Assembly (NCBI GenBank): GCA_964235605.1 | Contig: CAXSCR010000012.1 | Coordinates: 1-64,000, forward strand | Direction of reading: 5' to 3' | DNA length: 64,000 nt | Source of the DNA: DATCRE01 sp964235605 | GTDB lineage: Bacteria > Bacteroidota > Bacteroidia > Cytophagales > Cyclobacteriaceae | Part shown: piece after piece, positions 35,106 through 44,154 of the stretch | Position numbering within the stretch: position 1 is the stretch's first letter | Layout of the letters: every line of letters starts with the position of its first letter | Position numbers and translations under genes: made by a program | Notes under the pieces: generated by a model | What the model was told of the DNA's origin: nothing | The model's database searches: none | What the model saw: only the letters and a program-made list of their open reading frames with translations

Positions 35106-36340
35106 TAAGTTTTTGCTTTATCGTTAGTGAAAGAAACTGTTATAAATCCTGCAACAAAAATCCCTGCGAAGGTGAGTAAGGCATTACTGTACCCACCAAG
35201 CCCGGTGACCATTGCCCCGACAAAGAATATCGCCATGGCGGTAACAATTCTTCCAATATTAAAGCAGATACCGGTGTATGTTCCCCTTTTGTGAACAGGA
35301 AAAAGTTGTGGAATATAAATTGATAAAAGGCCCTGACTGATGCCGAAAAAAAGTGAAAGCAATCCTAATTCTATATATATTACTTTTGAGAAAGATGCGT
35401 TCAGACCGAAGAGCAGCACAGACATAACGATACATCCGGTGAAGCAGGTCATCATCGCTTTTCTTACACCAAGGGAATTTGAAACCCACCCGGAAATAAA
35501 GCCTCCTGTTAAGCCACCAGCGCCCAACAGCATCATGGCTATTCCTCTTTCTGTTTGACCGCTCGAATCAGTTAACAGACTTTGTACCCATGTTGGAATC
35601 CATGAGAACATTCCCCAAAGACCAATGAGCATCGATCCAAAAATGATGGTGCCCCTGATGAGATTTTCTTTGTCTGTAGAATTTTGCTTATGCCGCATTT
35701 CGGGTGATTCTGAGTTTGAATTTCTCCAGTCAGTCGACTCTTGCAGCATGATTAACGAAATGATGGCGATAAGTAAAGGGAATGCGCCTACTAAAAATGC
35801 CTGTGACCAGTCATTCACCAAAAGGTTAATCAAGCCTGATGAAAAAATACCAATCGGAAATCCGATAGAATCGATTCCAATCATGACAGATCGTGAGCTG
35901 GCAGGCCATATCTCAGACAGTAATGTTGGTGTGATCACGAGGATGCCACCAACTGCTAATCCTGACAATAACCGAAAGATCACTACCATTTCCCATGATG
36001 GCGCAAAGCTGATTAGCATGGTGAACAAACCGAAAGTGCCTGCTGATATGGCAAGCGCTTTAACCCGGCCAATCTTATCACTGATAAAGCCCCACATAAA
36101 TCCACCCACAGCCCAACCTGCTATGTACAACGAATTAATGTAAGCACTGATGTAGTTGAGTTCATCAGCACTTACATTCCCGGATAAATTCTTTACTACC
36201 ACGGGCAAGTACACCGACATCAAAGTCGATATGAGTCCGGCAGAAATATTGAACAAAAAACAAATGACGAACGAAATCCAGAGAAGGATACCAATCTTTC
36301 CGGTTTCTGTTTTTTCAACTGCTATAGACTGACTAATCAT
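35105..36340 (-). CDS. MFS transporter
   Basis: Twelve-helix inner-membrane transporter of 411 residues. The loop-2 signature GFISDKIGRVKALAISAG and the helix-4 segment FRLLSGLAVGGILVITPTLLSEIWPASSRSVMIGI are typical of the sugar-porter/aromatic-acid symporter (AAHS-like) branch. The start ATG overlaps the TGA of the TonB-receptor gene by 4 bases, and the stop shares a base with the AhpD copy 2 start, so it is firmly within the operon. It would carry the compound brought in by the outer-membrane receptor across the inner membrane, or export a product. The substrate cannot be told from the sequence. Confidence 0.88.
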   Translation of the reverse strand: MISQSIAVEKTETGKIGILLWISFVICFLFNISAGLISTLMSVYLPVVVKNLSGNVSADELNYISAYINSLYIAGWAVGGFMWGFISDKIGRVKALAISAGTFGLFTMLISFAPSWEMVVIFRLLSGLAVGGILVITPTLLSEIWPASSRSVMIGIDSIGFPIGIFSSGLINLLVNDWSQAFLVGAFPLLIAIISLIMLQESTDWRNSNSESPEMRHKQNSTDKENLIRGTIIFGSMLIGLWGMFSWIPTWVQSLLTDSSGQTERGIAMMLLGAGGLTGGFISGWVSNSLGVRKAMMTCFTGCIVMSVLLFGLNASFSKVIYIELGLLSLFFGISQGLLSIYIPQLFPVHKRGTYTGICFNIGRIVTAMAIFFVGAMVTGLGGYSNALLTFAGIFVAGFITVSFTNDKAKT

Positions 36341-39102
36341 CTTAGAAGATTATCAAAAGTGATACTCACATAGTAAATAGCGCCAATGGAAGGCGAGCCA
36401 TAGGCTTGATAAACTTTTTTATTGAACAGGTTGCTTGCACCCAGTTTAATCAGCGATTTTATAGGCTGAATTTTGTAGCTCATTTGAGCGTCTACAATTG
36501 AGTATGCATTTATGGTACCTGGCCTCATTTGGTTAAACGTGCCATACCATTCATACTTATCCTGCCATCTCCAGGCAATATTGAAGCCGAGATTATCTGT
36601 AAGCTTACTGTTGCCGAACGTTACAGTAGTTTTGTACTTAGGTGTGTTAAAACCAGGAACGTTATTCGGATTTGCGTCGCGGATGTCGAAGGTTGCAAGC
36701 GTTGCGTTGGCGCTAAGTGCGTAGTGTTTCGGTAATGCGTATGTTGCTCCTAACGTTGCGCCTTGAGAGGTTACACGGTCACTGGCATTGGTGTAAAGCT
36801 GATACAGATGACTGTCGCCATTAAGCAGATCTGATGCAGCCTGCGGATTAACTTTTCCATCATCACCGAGCACCGGGCTTTGTGGTTCCATCACCACCTG
36901 ATTGAGCAGAAAGTCGGTGTAACTTGAATGATAGTAATTTACGTCGACGATAATATTTTCGTTGATCAATCCCTTGTATCCTACTTCAAAAACGGTTGCC
37001 CTTTCAGGTTTGATATACGCTACGTTTGACTTTACCAAAAGATCTTTTGCTTGCATCACGGCATCTTGTGGCGTAGAACCTTGCTGCATGGCTTGCTGGA
37101 ATGCACCAAAGAAAGCGCCCAGCGATGCTGATGTGAACGAGTTTTGATAAACCGTCATGCCTTCGCTGTTGGCAGGCACACCACCAAGAATAGTTATAGG
37201 TCCTGCATTAAGTTTGATGTACTGATCGCCAGGTGTTGGATTACGAAATCCGGTTTGAAGGGAAGCTCTGAAATTATGATTTTTCGCCACTGTGTATACT
37301 GCCGATGCGCGGGGCGTAAATCGCCCCTTAAAATTTTGATTCTTGTCATAGCGGATGGAGCCCGAAAGTTTTAATTTGTCAGCAAGCAACTTCTTTCCAA
37401 GCTGCAGAAATGCGCCGCCTTCTTTTATGGTGATGCTTCCACCTTTGTCATCGAAAAGTGTTCCGTTCGTAAACATGTCGTAAATGCGATAGTTTCCACC
37501 TGCCAATACATCAAGGAATTTAACCTTGCTGGTGAAATCATATTGACCTTCGGCATGATACATTTTGCTTTGACTTAGAATACCAGCGCCATTTAAGCCT
37601 TGTGTTTTTATTAAACGTTTCTTCTCATTTTTGAAGTCTGTACTGCCGGGAAGATATCTGCCTTGATCCGCAAAGGTTCTTGCTATTGTATGATCATTTG
37701 CAGACATACCAGCAATATTTCCATTATAAGCTTCTTCATATCGGGTAAACCACATGTCGTCGGCCTCACTTTCATTAACAATGTTACCATTCAGATCTCG
37801 CACCCATGTTTTATTGATCAGCTGCCCAAGTCCTTTTGCATTATATGAATCGTGAGAATCTTCGGCTGTGGAATAAGCGCGTATAAAATAATTACTTCCT
37901 TTCAGTTCAAGTTTGTTTTGTTGTAAAGTGAAATTGTTAATTGAGAATCTGTTACTGCCTGTATAGTTCGCAGTACCCTGACCAAAATTATACTGATAAC
38001 TCAATACCATGTTTTCAGTGATGCGATAGTGAAGGGCGCCATTTAATTTTAAGCTGTAAACATTGTAATCAGTTACGTCTCTTTCTTCGTATCCGGTTCT
38101 TGATACACGGCCAATACCTTGAAGCGTTCTTGCTTCATCATCGCCATAAATATTCAGGGCATTCCTTGCGGGATTGTTATCACCGCGTTGCGCTTCGGGT
38201 GTACCCGGATCGACATCTGTGTAATTCGTGGCATAGAAGTCCAGGCCTGTGAAATAAGATGCGTTAAGCTTGAAAGCGAATTTATCATTGAACGCTTTTG
38301 CATAGCGGATAGAATAATCATATAACGGATGTGGATCGGCATACATTTCATTAATGTGATTTGCGCCAAGCTTTACCTGCGCGCTTAAGCCCTGGTATTG
38401 AAAAGGATCTTTTGTGCGCATCATGAGCACACCATTAAAAGCAACCGGGCCATAAAGTGCTGATGCTGCACCCGGTATAAGTTCGGCGCTCTCCATATCA
38501 AGATCTGATGATCCAAAAAGATTGCCCACCGCAAAACCGAGTCCTGGTGTTTGGTTGTCGACGCCATCTACAAGCTGTAGAAATCTGGAGTTTCCTGTAT
38601 GATTGAAACCCCTTGTATTAATTTGCTTAAAAGTTAAACCGCTTGTTACCATTTCAACACCCTTCATGTTCTCAAGCGCGTCATAAAATGAAAGTGAGGC
38701 TGTCTGGCGAATTTCGCGCAGATCCATCTTTTCAATACTAACAGGTGATTGCAATATGTTCTCTTCAACACGTGATGCAATGACAACAACTTCATTCATA
38801 ACTTCATTAGACTCTGTAAGCTTTACCTGCGTGTTGCTTGCGGAAGAATTGCTAATTTCAATTTCTTGTTTTTGATATCCGATCATGGAAACCACCATAA
38901 CAAAAGGTGGATTTATATTGGTGTTGAGTTCAAAGTTTCCTTTCGCATCAGACACGGTGCCGGTAATTTTACCTTTGATCAAAATATTTGCACCGGGCAC
39001 CGGATTATTTTGTTCATCTGTAATAGTTCCTGTAAACTTTTGGCTTTGTCCAAAAGCCGTAAGGCTGAAGCATAAAAGAAATATATGTAAAAAAGATTTC
39101 AT
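36337..39102 (-). CDS. TonB-dependent outer membrane receptor
   Basis: Outer-membrane receptor of 921 residues. Signal peptide MKSFLHIFLLCFSLTAFGQ, a carboxypeptidase-regulatory-like domain (about 20-105, FTGTITDEQNNPVPGANILIKGKITGTVSDAKG), a plug domain (about 115-230, including QSPVSIEKMDLREIRQTASLS and LQLVDGVDNQTPGLGFAVGNLFG, AASALYGPVAFNG) and a barrel ending YYVSITFDNLLR. Unlike SusC it is shorter and has no SusD-like gene beside it, so polysaccharide uptake is unlikely. It lies in the middle of the AhpD/MFS/DUF3179 operon and presumably imports their substrate. Confidence 0.92.
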   Translation of the reverse strand: MKSFLHIFLLCFSLTAFGQSQKFTGTITDEQNNPVPGANILIKGKITGTVSDAKGNFELNTNINPPFVMVVSMIGYQKQEIEISNSSASNTQVKLTESNEVMNEVVVIASRVEENILQSPVSIEKMDLREIRQTASLSFYDALENMKGVEMVTSGLTFKQINTRGFNHTGNSRFLQLVDGVDNQTPGLGFAVGNLFGSSDLDMESAELIPGAASALYGPVAFNGVLMMRTKDPFQYQGLSAQVKLGANHINEMYADPHPLYDYSIRYAKAFNDKFAFKLNASYFTGLDFYATNYTDVDPGTPEAQRGDNNPARNALNIYGDDEARTLQGIGRVSRTGYEERDVTDYNVYSLKLNGALHYRITENMVLSYQYNFGQGTANYTGSNRFSINNFTLQQNKLELKGSNYFIRAYSTAEDSHDSYNAKGLGQLINKTWVRDLNGNIVNESEADDMWFTRYEEAYNGNIAGMSANDHTIARTFADQGRYLPGSTDFKNEKKRLIKTQGLNGAGILSQSKMYHAEGQYDFTSKVKFLDVLAGGNYRIYDMFTNGTLFDDKGGSITIKEGGAFLQLGKKLLADKLKLSGSIRYDKNQNFKGRFTPRASAVYTVAKNHNFRASLQTGFRNPTPGDQYIKLNAGPITILGGVPANSEGMTVYQNSFTSASLGAFFGAFQQAMQQGSTPQDAVMQAKDLLVKSNVAYIKPERATVFEVGYKGLINENIIVDVNYYHSSYTDFLLNQVVMEPQSPVLGDDGKVNPQAASDLLNGDSHLYQLYTNASDRVTSQGATLGATYALPKHYALSANATLATFDIRDANPNNVPGFNTPKYKTTVTFGNSKLTDNLGFNIAWRWQDKYEWYGTFNQMRPGTINAYSIVDAQMSYKIQPIKSLIKLGASNLFNKKVYQAYGSPSIGAIYYVSITFDNLLR

Positions 39103-39126
39103 GGGTTTGTCGATTGATTCGTAAGA

Positions 39127-39687
39127 TTATTTTTTTAAGTAGTCGTAGCCCTGTGGTAGTCGCTTATAACCATTTGTTACGAGGCGCTCAGCAAGGGTGT
39201 TGTAATAATCAGTTGAGTCGGGTAGGCGCGTAGCCATTCCATCAACATATCTGTTATAGAGGCAAAACAACGCTGCAATGAGTACGGTATCATGAATTTC
39301 AATATCAGTAGCACCTGCATCTTTTGCGCGTTGCACAGAAGCAGAGGTTACATCCTTTCCACTTCGCTGAACTTGTTTTGCTATGGTTAGAAGTGACTTC
39401 ATCTTCTCGCTGACTGGCGCGGTCTCAATATTTTCTCTAATGGCGGTTGATGTGTCACATTCACCAAGCAATTTATCTGCAGCAGCAGCGTGGGCTGTAG
39501 TACAGAATTTGCATTCATTGTTGTGTGATACGATTGTTGCAATCAATTCGCGTTCACCTTCTGTCAATGAAGAAGGGCCACGCAATAGCAATTGAGTAAG
39601 CTCGCGTATAGGCTGAGCTGCGTCTTTTCGATATTCAAGTAATCCGGTTATTCCGGGCAGGTGCTCTTCGAGCGGAATGTGTGGCAT
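39127..39687 (-). CDS. AhpD-like / carboxymuconolactone decarboxylase family protein, copy 3
   Basis: First gene of the operon. I set the start at 39687 (MPHIPLEEHLPGITGLLEYRKDA), which aligns with copies 1 and 2; an upstream ATG at 39738 would add 17 residues with no counterpart in the paralogs. From this start it has 186 residues, with C59-K-F-C62-T-T-A-H66 and ERELIATIVSHNN before it, exactly matching the other copies in position. The TonB receptor begins 24 bases after its stop. Its separation from the other two copies by the receptor and transporter genes argues that the triplication is not a simple recent tandem event. Confidence 0.88.
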   Translation of the reverse strand: MPHIPLEEHLPGITGLLEYRKDAAQPIRELTQLLLRGPSSLTEGERELIATIVSHNNECKFCTTAHAAAADKLLGECDTSTAIRENIETAPVSEKMKSLLTIAKQVQRSGKDVTSASVQRAKDAGATDIEIHDTVLIAALFCLYNRYVDGMATRLPDSTDYYNTLAERLVTNGYKRLPQGYDYLKK

Positions 39688-39872
39688 AACGTATTTTATA
39701 TAATTTCTAAGCAAAGCTTCCACCAGAAACCAAACCAAAGGAACCAGTGGAACTGTTGCATAATGGACACGGAGGGACCAAACCCTAACATGCGGTAGAT
39801 ATCCCTCGAAAGATTAATTGATCTTGAACAGTTGGTTCATGACTGATCAATCCATAAAAATGGTTACAATAA

Positions 39873-40577
39873 CTAAACTACAGAATAGCTCAACTCAGAA
39901 ACTGAGATTGAAACGAAAATTTGGAACGATTTAGGCGCATTAGGCGGATGTATTACTGAGCCTACGAAGGATGGAATCAGGTTGATGTAAATACTGTTAT
40001 TAACTATATTCACTTGCCACCCAGCCGAACTTGATTTCAATGAAAATGTCTGAGGCAGGTAATCTTTAATAAAATTTATAGTAGGCTTTGCGTTGTTTTT
40101 CTGGTTATCGTTTTTGCCAGTAAAGTTTTTCACCGATTTGCTAAGTGTCTCGGTGATCTTTTGAGTTTCAAAATCTTTTACGAACACAACGGTCAATGTG
40201 TCTTGTGCATATTTCTGTTTTATTAGACTTCTATAATGCTCACCCTGATGTTCAAACTTTCCGTTAACTGTTACGAAGTCTGGGTTATCTTCCATATAAG
40301 GAATGGAATTTGGGACCTCAATCGTAATAGGTTGCGCCCCATCATACTGACTTGCATGGAGGCTCTTCACCATGACGACATCATTTCGATATTGCATGCC
40401 CAAAAATATTCCATAATACCCCATTATGTTCAACAGGAGTATCGCTGTAAATGCTAGTGAAATGAAGGTTTTCAAACTCTCGCTGGACTTCAACAGTATA
40501 AACCAATATAAAAGTTTTGACAATTCAAAATTTAAGAATCGAGACATCACTGGTGCGAAAAATTGCCTAACACCCAT
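39873..40577 (-). CDS. uncharacterised membrane-anchored protein
   Basis: A 234-residue protein that I do not recognise by name. A membrane segment lies near residues 36-60 (TFISLAFTAILLLNIMGYYGIFLGM), followed by a ~170-residue extracytoplasmic part rich in beta-type segments (PITIEVPNSIPYMEDNPDFVTVNGKFEHQGEHYRSLIKQKYAQDTLTVVFVKD). The Tyr/Asp-rich stretch just after the helix and the SISVSELSYSVV tail are distinctive. The start could also be the internal Met at about residue 11. Proteins of this type occur near TonB receptors in Bacteroidota, as I recall, in keeping with the adjacent operon, but it is 185 bases upstream of it. Confidence 0.6.
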   Translation of the reverse strand: MGVRQFFAPVMSRFLNFELSKLLYWFILLKSSESLKTFISLAFTAILLLNIMGYYGIFLGMQYRNDVVMVKSLHASQYDGAQPITIEVPNSIPYMEDNPDFVTVNGKFEHQGEHYRSLIKQKYAQDTLTVVFVKDFETQKITETLSKSVKNFTGKNDNQKNNAKPTINFIKDYLPQTFSLKSSSAGWQVNIVNNSIYINLIPSFVGSVIHPPNAPKSFQIFVSISVSELSYSVV

Positions 40578-40740
40578 GCGTCAAACTTCATGCATCACTC
40601 AAGACGATTAAATGATGCTGGGAGAGTTGACATAAAGTTAAAGTAGGATTTATTGGGACCTTGCCGAAGATCTAAGAATTACCAATCCCGATATTTACGA
40701 AGCAACTCTGGCACAAACTACTGAGTTGATCCATTCCAAC

Positions 40741-42239
40741 TTATAGTTCACCCAACTCAAATACCTTTCGATAAACGAACTGCATACAGGCGATCTCATC
40801 ATCGGTAAGCTTACTGAAGCGTTCGCGTTTTCGCTTTGGAAAGATTCCATTATTCTGGTAAAAGAAGGTAAGCATGAGATTGATTTCTTTATCAGGCATA
40901 TCGGCAATATTCTGTAACTCCTTTTTTGCTTCGTCATAGCGCTGGATAAACCGCAGCTCTTCCGGCATGTCTTCTGTCAGCGTTGCACGAATAGTCTCCA
41001 GAAGATAAACACATTGCTCAGTGAGATCCGGATAGCGGAAATATCCTTCCACTTCCTCGGGATTGGTGACTGTGATTGTGGCATCGTCTCCCCGTTGGTA
41101 TCGGATCTTTTGCATGACTGGCCTGGAGTATTTTTCCAGAGCCATATCATAGTCCCGCATGTGATTGAGCATGTGAGCTGAGATGGGAATGATCATTCCC
41201 TCTGGAACTATTCCATCGTGAGCCAACACATCATGGATCAGGAAACGATGGATTCGCCCATTTCCATCTTCGAATGGATGGATAAAAACAAATCCAAATG
41301 AAATTAACGCCGCACGAACTTCGGGATAAACCGATACTGTTTTGATTGATAATTCCCATAGGCCTCGCATAAGGTCTCCTACCATAGTCGGTGGTGGACA
41401 AACGTAATCGATATGCTCCAGAGAATTTGGCAATGACGCACCGATATAATTCTGGAAATTGCGATATGCATCTGCACTAAAACGCGGATCTACGATAACC
41501 TTTTGCAAGGCAATTAACCTTTCTGCGGAAACTAATTGTTCATTGGGCTCTGTACCTCCTCTCGTCAGAAGGACAATGAACCTCTCCATCCGGTCCGGTG
41601 AAGGCTCTTCCCTTTCGATCTCATAAGATGACCTTGTTTCCTTTTTATATAAAAAGCTTATCGCTCGTCGAAACACTTTTGGGTCATATTCCTTTTTTAA
41701 GTCTTTTATTCTCTCCCGTGTGTCTATGGACAGGAGTTCCAGTAAAGCCTTTGTTTTCCTTACCACGGGACAATATGCACAAGTCCCAAGAGGTTATTAT
41801 TAATTCTCCAGCGCGTGTCTTTTACCGAGGCTCCGGTCACATAGTATTCACTTTCCAGCAAGTCCGCATAGTTTCCGGAAACTGGCCGTGAGAGCTTCAA
41901 TGTTTTGACGGTGAGGAACTCAAAAAGAAATCCAATCCGGCGCCGATTCATCCCCGCGGGAGATTTTTCGATATACGTTGCTATTTCTCCTTCAGGTATC
42001 TGCTCAAAGACCGCTTTTAAAAAATCCAGGTTCAAGTCATCGTATTTCAGGCTAAACTCTACATGATCCAGTGGGGTATTCCCTACTGCATACTTACTTC
42101 CGAACGTCTCTTCCACATTGCCCCCGGATGTCAACTCGATAGAATGACTTGTGCCAATAAAGGATGCATGGGTTAAGGAAAAGCTGGACAGATTAAACCG
42201 CCTTTTTAGCCATTCCTGGCCTGCCGGTTGGATATTCAT
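40741..42239 (-). pseudogene. Fic family protein gene split by a one-base frameshift
   Basis: Two overlapping frames together make one Fic protein of about 500 residues. The upstream part (41760-42239) has the N-terminal segment MNRRRIGFLFEFLTVKTL, SGNYADLLESEYYV and TRWRINNNLLG, then runs out of frame. The downstream part (40741-41766) continues the family pattern from the CPVVRKTKALLELL region and carries the core motif HPFEDGNGRIHRF, intact for AMP transfer. Adding one G to the GGG at 41785-41787 (minus strand) restores NNLLGTCAYCPVVRKTKAL. The motif SSYEIERE before the Fic domain resembles the inhibitory helix, with Arg where Gly/Asn is usual. Either a real inactivating mutation or a homopolymer sequencing error. 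Confidence 0.85.
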
Positions 42240-42679
42240 TTATAAAAATCTAAGTAATTATGATATAGTATATGTAAAACTAGTAAATATTGCTGAATTC
42301 TAAGTAGAATTGATATAACTATGTGACTTAAGAAGAAACAGTAATTCTGATATCAGTGATGCTAATCTAATAGGCAATTTTTCCAGTAAAACGGATAACA
42401 GACCCTATAAAATCTTTAAAATTCCCTAACTGTTGCATAAGGGATTCCAGTCGATACAAAAGCTTCTTATCCTCCATGAATTTGGTTCGACTTTCAAACC
42501 AACGGGGGGTACGAAATGGAAATTCATTAAGTTTTCAAAGTTGAGGATTTTCTTTTAATCGGGGAGTAGCGGCAACGTATAGCCCGTTTTTGGATAAACA
42601 ATGTACATAAGCAATGCTTTCTGTAAAGCACGCAAAGCTCACCCATTTCTCTTGAACCATCACAAGGCAAATTCAAAGA
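42240..42679. other. intergenic region, possible decayed gene
   Basis: About 440 bases. On the minus strand a 41-codon frame (42535-42660, beginning MVQEKWVSFACFTESIAYVH) and a second short frame beginning MEDKKLLYRLESLMQQLGNF follow one another in different registers. They could be pieces of a decayed gene, but I recognise no family. Nothing else is seen. Confidence 0.35.
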
Positions 42680-43156
42680 TTAATGAAACCTAGTAAGTGT
42701 TTTAAAAGAGGAGTCATTATAAATAAATACGAACGTCCCTTCTATTTCAGAGCCTCCAAAATCAGTAATCCCAACCTTTTGACGATAAACCGGTTTATGA
42801 CTGAACCACACCTTTGCCGAATCTGGACTGAAGAAAAAAATATCTAATCTGATAAATCCAGAAGAATACATCTCATCTACTGAGTTCCTTGCATAATTAC
42901 TGAAGTTAATTAATTCCCACGTGCTTGATGGTAGAGTTCCTTTACTTTCACGGAAAGCTTTCATAGATTCCTTAAAACTATTACTTGGAACAATATGCCT
43001 CTTAGCCTTTTTCACGCCAATAGGAAGGGAAACTGGAAGGTTTCTAACAGGAATTTTCCTTTGTCTTGCAGAGTCATATTCATAATATTGCAATGCCCAA
43101 CAGCCTTGCAAAAAAAAACAGATAGTTAATAAAAACAATCTTATGAATACATTCAT
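42680..43156 (-). CDS. hypothetical lipoprotein
   Basis: A 158-residue protein with signal sequence MNVFIRLFLLTICFFLQGC; the lipobox LQGC gives a lipidated Cys19. The mature part has no family that I recognise. It includes a basic segment (RQRKIPVRNLPVSLPIGVKKAKRHIVPSN) and a C-terminal half of beta-strand character (GFIRLDIFFFSPDSAKVWFSHKPVYRQKVGITDFGG, EGTFVFIYNDSSFKTLTRFH). It starts 15 bases after the stop of the putative outer-membrane protein upstream, so the two form an operon and may act together at the cell envelope. Confidence 0.65.
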   Translation of the reverse strand: MNVFIRLFLLTICFFLQGCWALQYYEYDSARQRKIPVRNLPVSLPIGVKKAKRHIVPSNSFKESMKAFRESKGTLPSSTWELINFSNYARNSVDEMYSSGFIRLDIFFFSPDSAKVWFSHKPVYRQKVGITDFGGSEIEGTFVFIYNDSSFKTLTRFH

Positions 43157-43171
43157 GCTATCACCATTTAT

Positions 43172-43747
43172 TTAGAATATAACATAACCAACTTTCATGC
43201 TAATATTTACTCTTCCACTCCATTGCTTCTGAGTAGTGTCAAAAAGAAATAGATAGCCTGGTGCGACTTCAAAATTAATACGCTTGCCAAAATTTCGTTG
43301 TATGCCCCATGAAGGGTTAAGCACAATAACCGGGTTATCATTTAAATTTTTAGAAACAAGTGGAGACAGTCTATAGCCTACTTTAGCACTTAAAAAATTT
43401 GCCGCGTTATTAGCTACATTCCTAGCTTTACGCTTGCGCTTATATAAATTATAATACCACCTATTATCAATTGAAAATACTGGAGATAATTCATAACTAT
43501 ACCGTTCACCTATTAATGAACCGCCACCTAAATAAAAACTATAGGATAGACCCATTTCATAATTTGTTGTAAATACCTTTCCTGTCCTTTTTTCGTAATT
43601 AATTGCTAAACCTAACACATTGACATTAACTTCAAGTTGCTTTTTCTTAAGTAAAAGGCTATCTATTGCACCTTGAGCAAAGATAGACTTTGCTTGACCG
43701 ACACATAAAATTAATATTAACGATGTTATAATATCCTTAAACCTCAT
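43172..43747 (-). CDS. hypothetical outer-membrane beta-barrel protein
   Basis: A 191-residue protein with signal peptide MRFKDIITSLILILCVGQAKSIFA. The mature chain alternates polar and hydrophobic residues in short strands (QLEVNVNVLGLAINYEKRTG, TTNYEMGLSYSFYLGGG, YELSPVFSIDNRWYYNLYKRKRKA, NFLSAKVGYRLSPLV, INFEVAPGYLFLFDT, RVNISMKVGYVIF), which suits an 8-strand outer-membrane barrel with a hydrophobic C-terminal strand. No family name is recognised. It is followed closely by the lipoprotein gene at 42680-43156. Confidence 0.65.
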   Translation of the reverse strand: MRFKDIITSLILILCVGQAKSIFAQGAIDSLLLKKKQLEVNVNVLGLAINYEKRTGKVFTTNYEMGLSYSFYLGGGSLIGERYSYELSPVFSIDNRWYYNLYKRKRKARNVANNAANFLSAKVGYRLSPLVSKNLNDNPVIVLNPSWGIQRNFGKRINFEVAPGYLFLFDTTQKQWSGRVNISMKVGYVIF

Positions 43748-43809
43748 AATGATGTATTAATGTAAAACCACTTTTTATTTATTTAAAGAAGAATGCATGT
43801 TCTTTCCTA

Positions 43810-44154
43810 TCAATTAAACCAAACAGCGTAGCCTTGCCTTCTAAGATCCCAAGCGAGTTTTTCTTCCATTATCAAAGCCTCTTCCCTAGTCATCGACTTT
43901 ACGTTGATATGTTCATATAGACTGGGGCGTAAGTACGTTCCGTACTTCTGAACTATATTGGCAGATAGCTTATGACCTTTTTTGTTGACATATCCCGTTT
44001 TATGTTGTATGAAACGTTCTGCGGGAGTCTTACTCGTCATGCCTACATAAAGACACTGAAGTACACCATTGAATTGTGGATTCGCTAAGCGGAATTTTGT
44101 GTTTTCTGTAAAAACCTTTTTTGAAAGCTCGATCACGTAAACCCGATACCTCAT
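43810..44154 (-). CDS. GIY-YIG-like nuclease-fold protein
   Basis: A 114-residue cytoplasmic protein. It has a GIY-YIG-like arrangement: YRVYVIEL as the first strand, LYVGMTSKTPAERFIQHKTG as the second with Tyr, Gly and the conserved Arg, then the family-like SANIVQKYGTYLRPSLY, the glutamate in TREEALIMEEKLAWDLRRQGYAVWFN. The first motif is YVI-xxxx-LYVG rather than a strict GIY-YIG. Members are small nucleases of unknown role or degenerate relatives. It stands alone, 63 bases from the next gene. Confidence 0.6.
   Translation of the reverse strand: MRYRVYVIELSKKVFTENTKFRLANPQFNGVLQCLYVGMTSKTPAERFIQHKTGYVNKKGHKLSANIVQKYGTYLRPSLYEHINVKSMTREEALIMEEKLAWDLRRQGYAVWFN

Noticed and set aside
39739..39872. 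possible extra gene between the AhpD copy 3 gene and the membrane protein gene
   Set aside because: Only short frames without start codons or features; treated as the operon's upstream region.
40655..40744. short plus-strand frame ending YEATLAQTTELIHSNL
   Set aside because: Only about 30 codons after an in-frame TAA, with no start codon and no family. It may be a chance frame against the fic 3' end.
41598..41891. 97-codon plus-strand frame over the fic frameshift
   Set aside because: It is antisense to the clear Fic coding sequence and shows no family resemblance.
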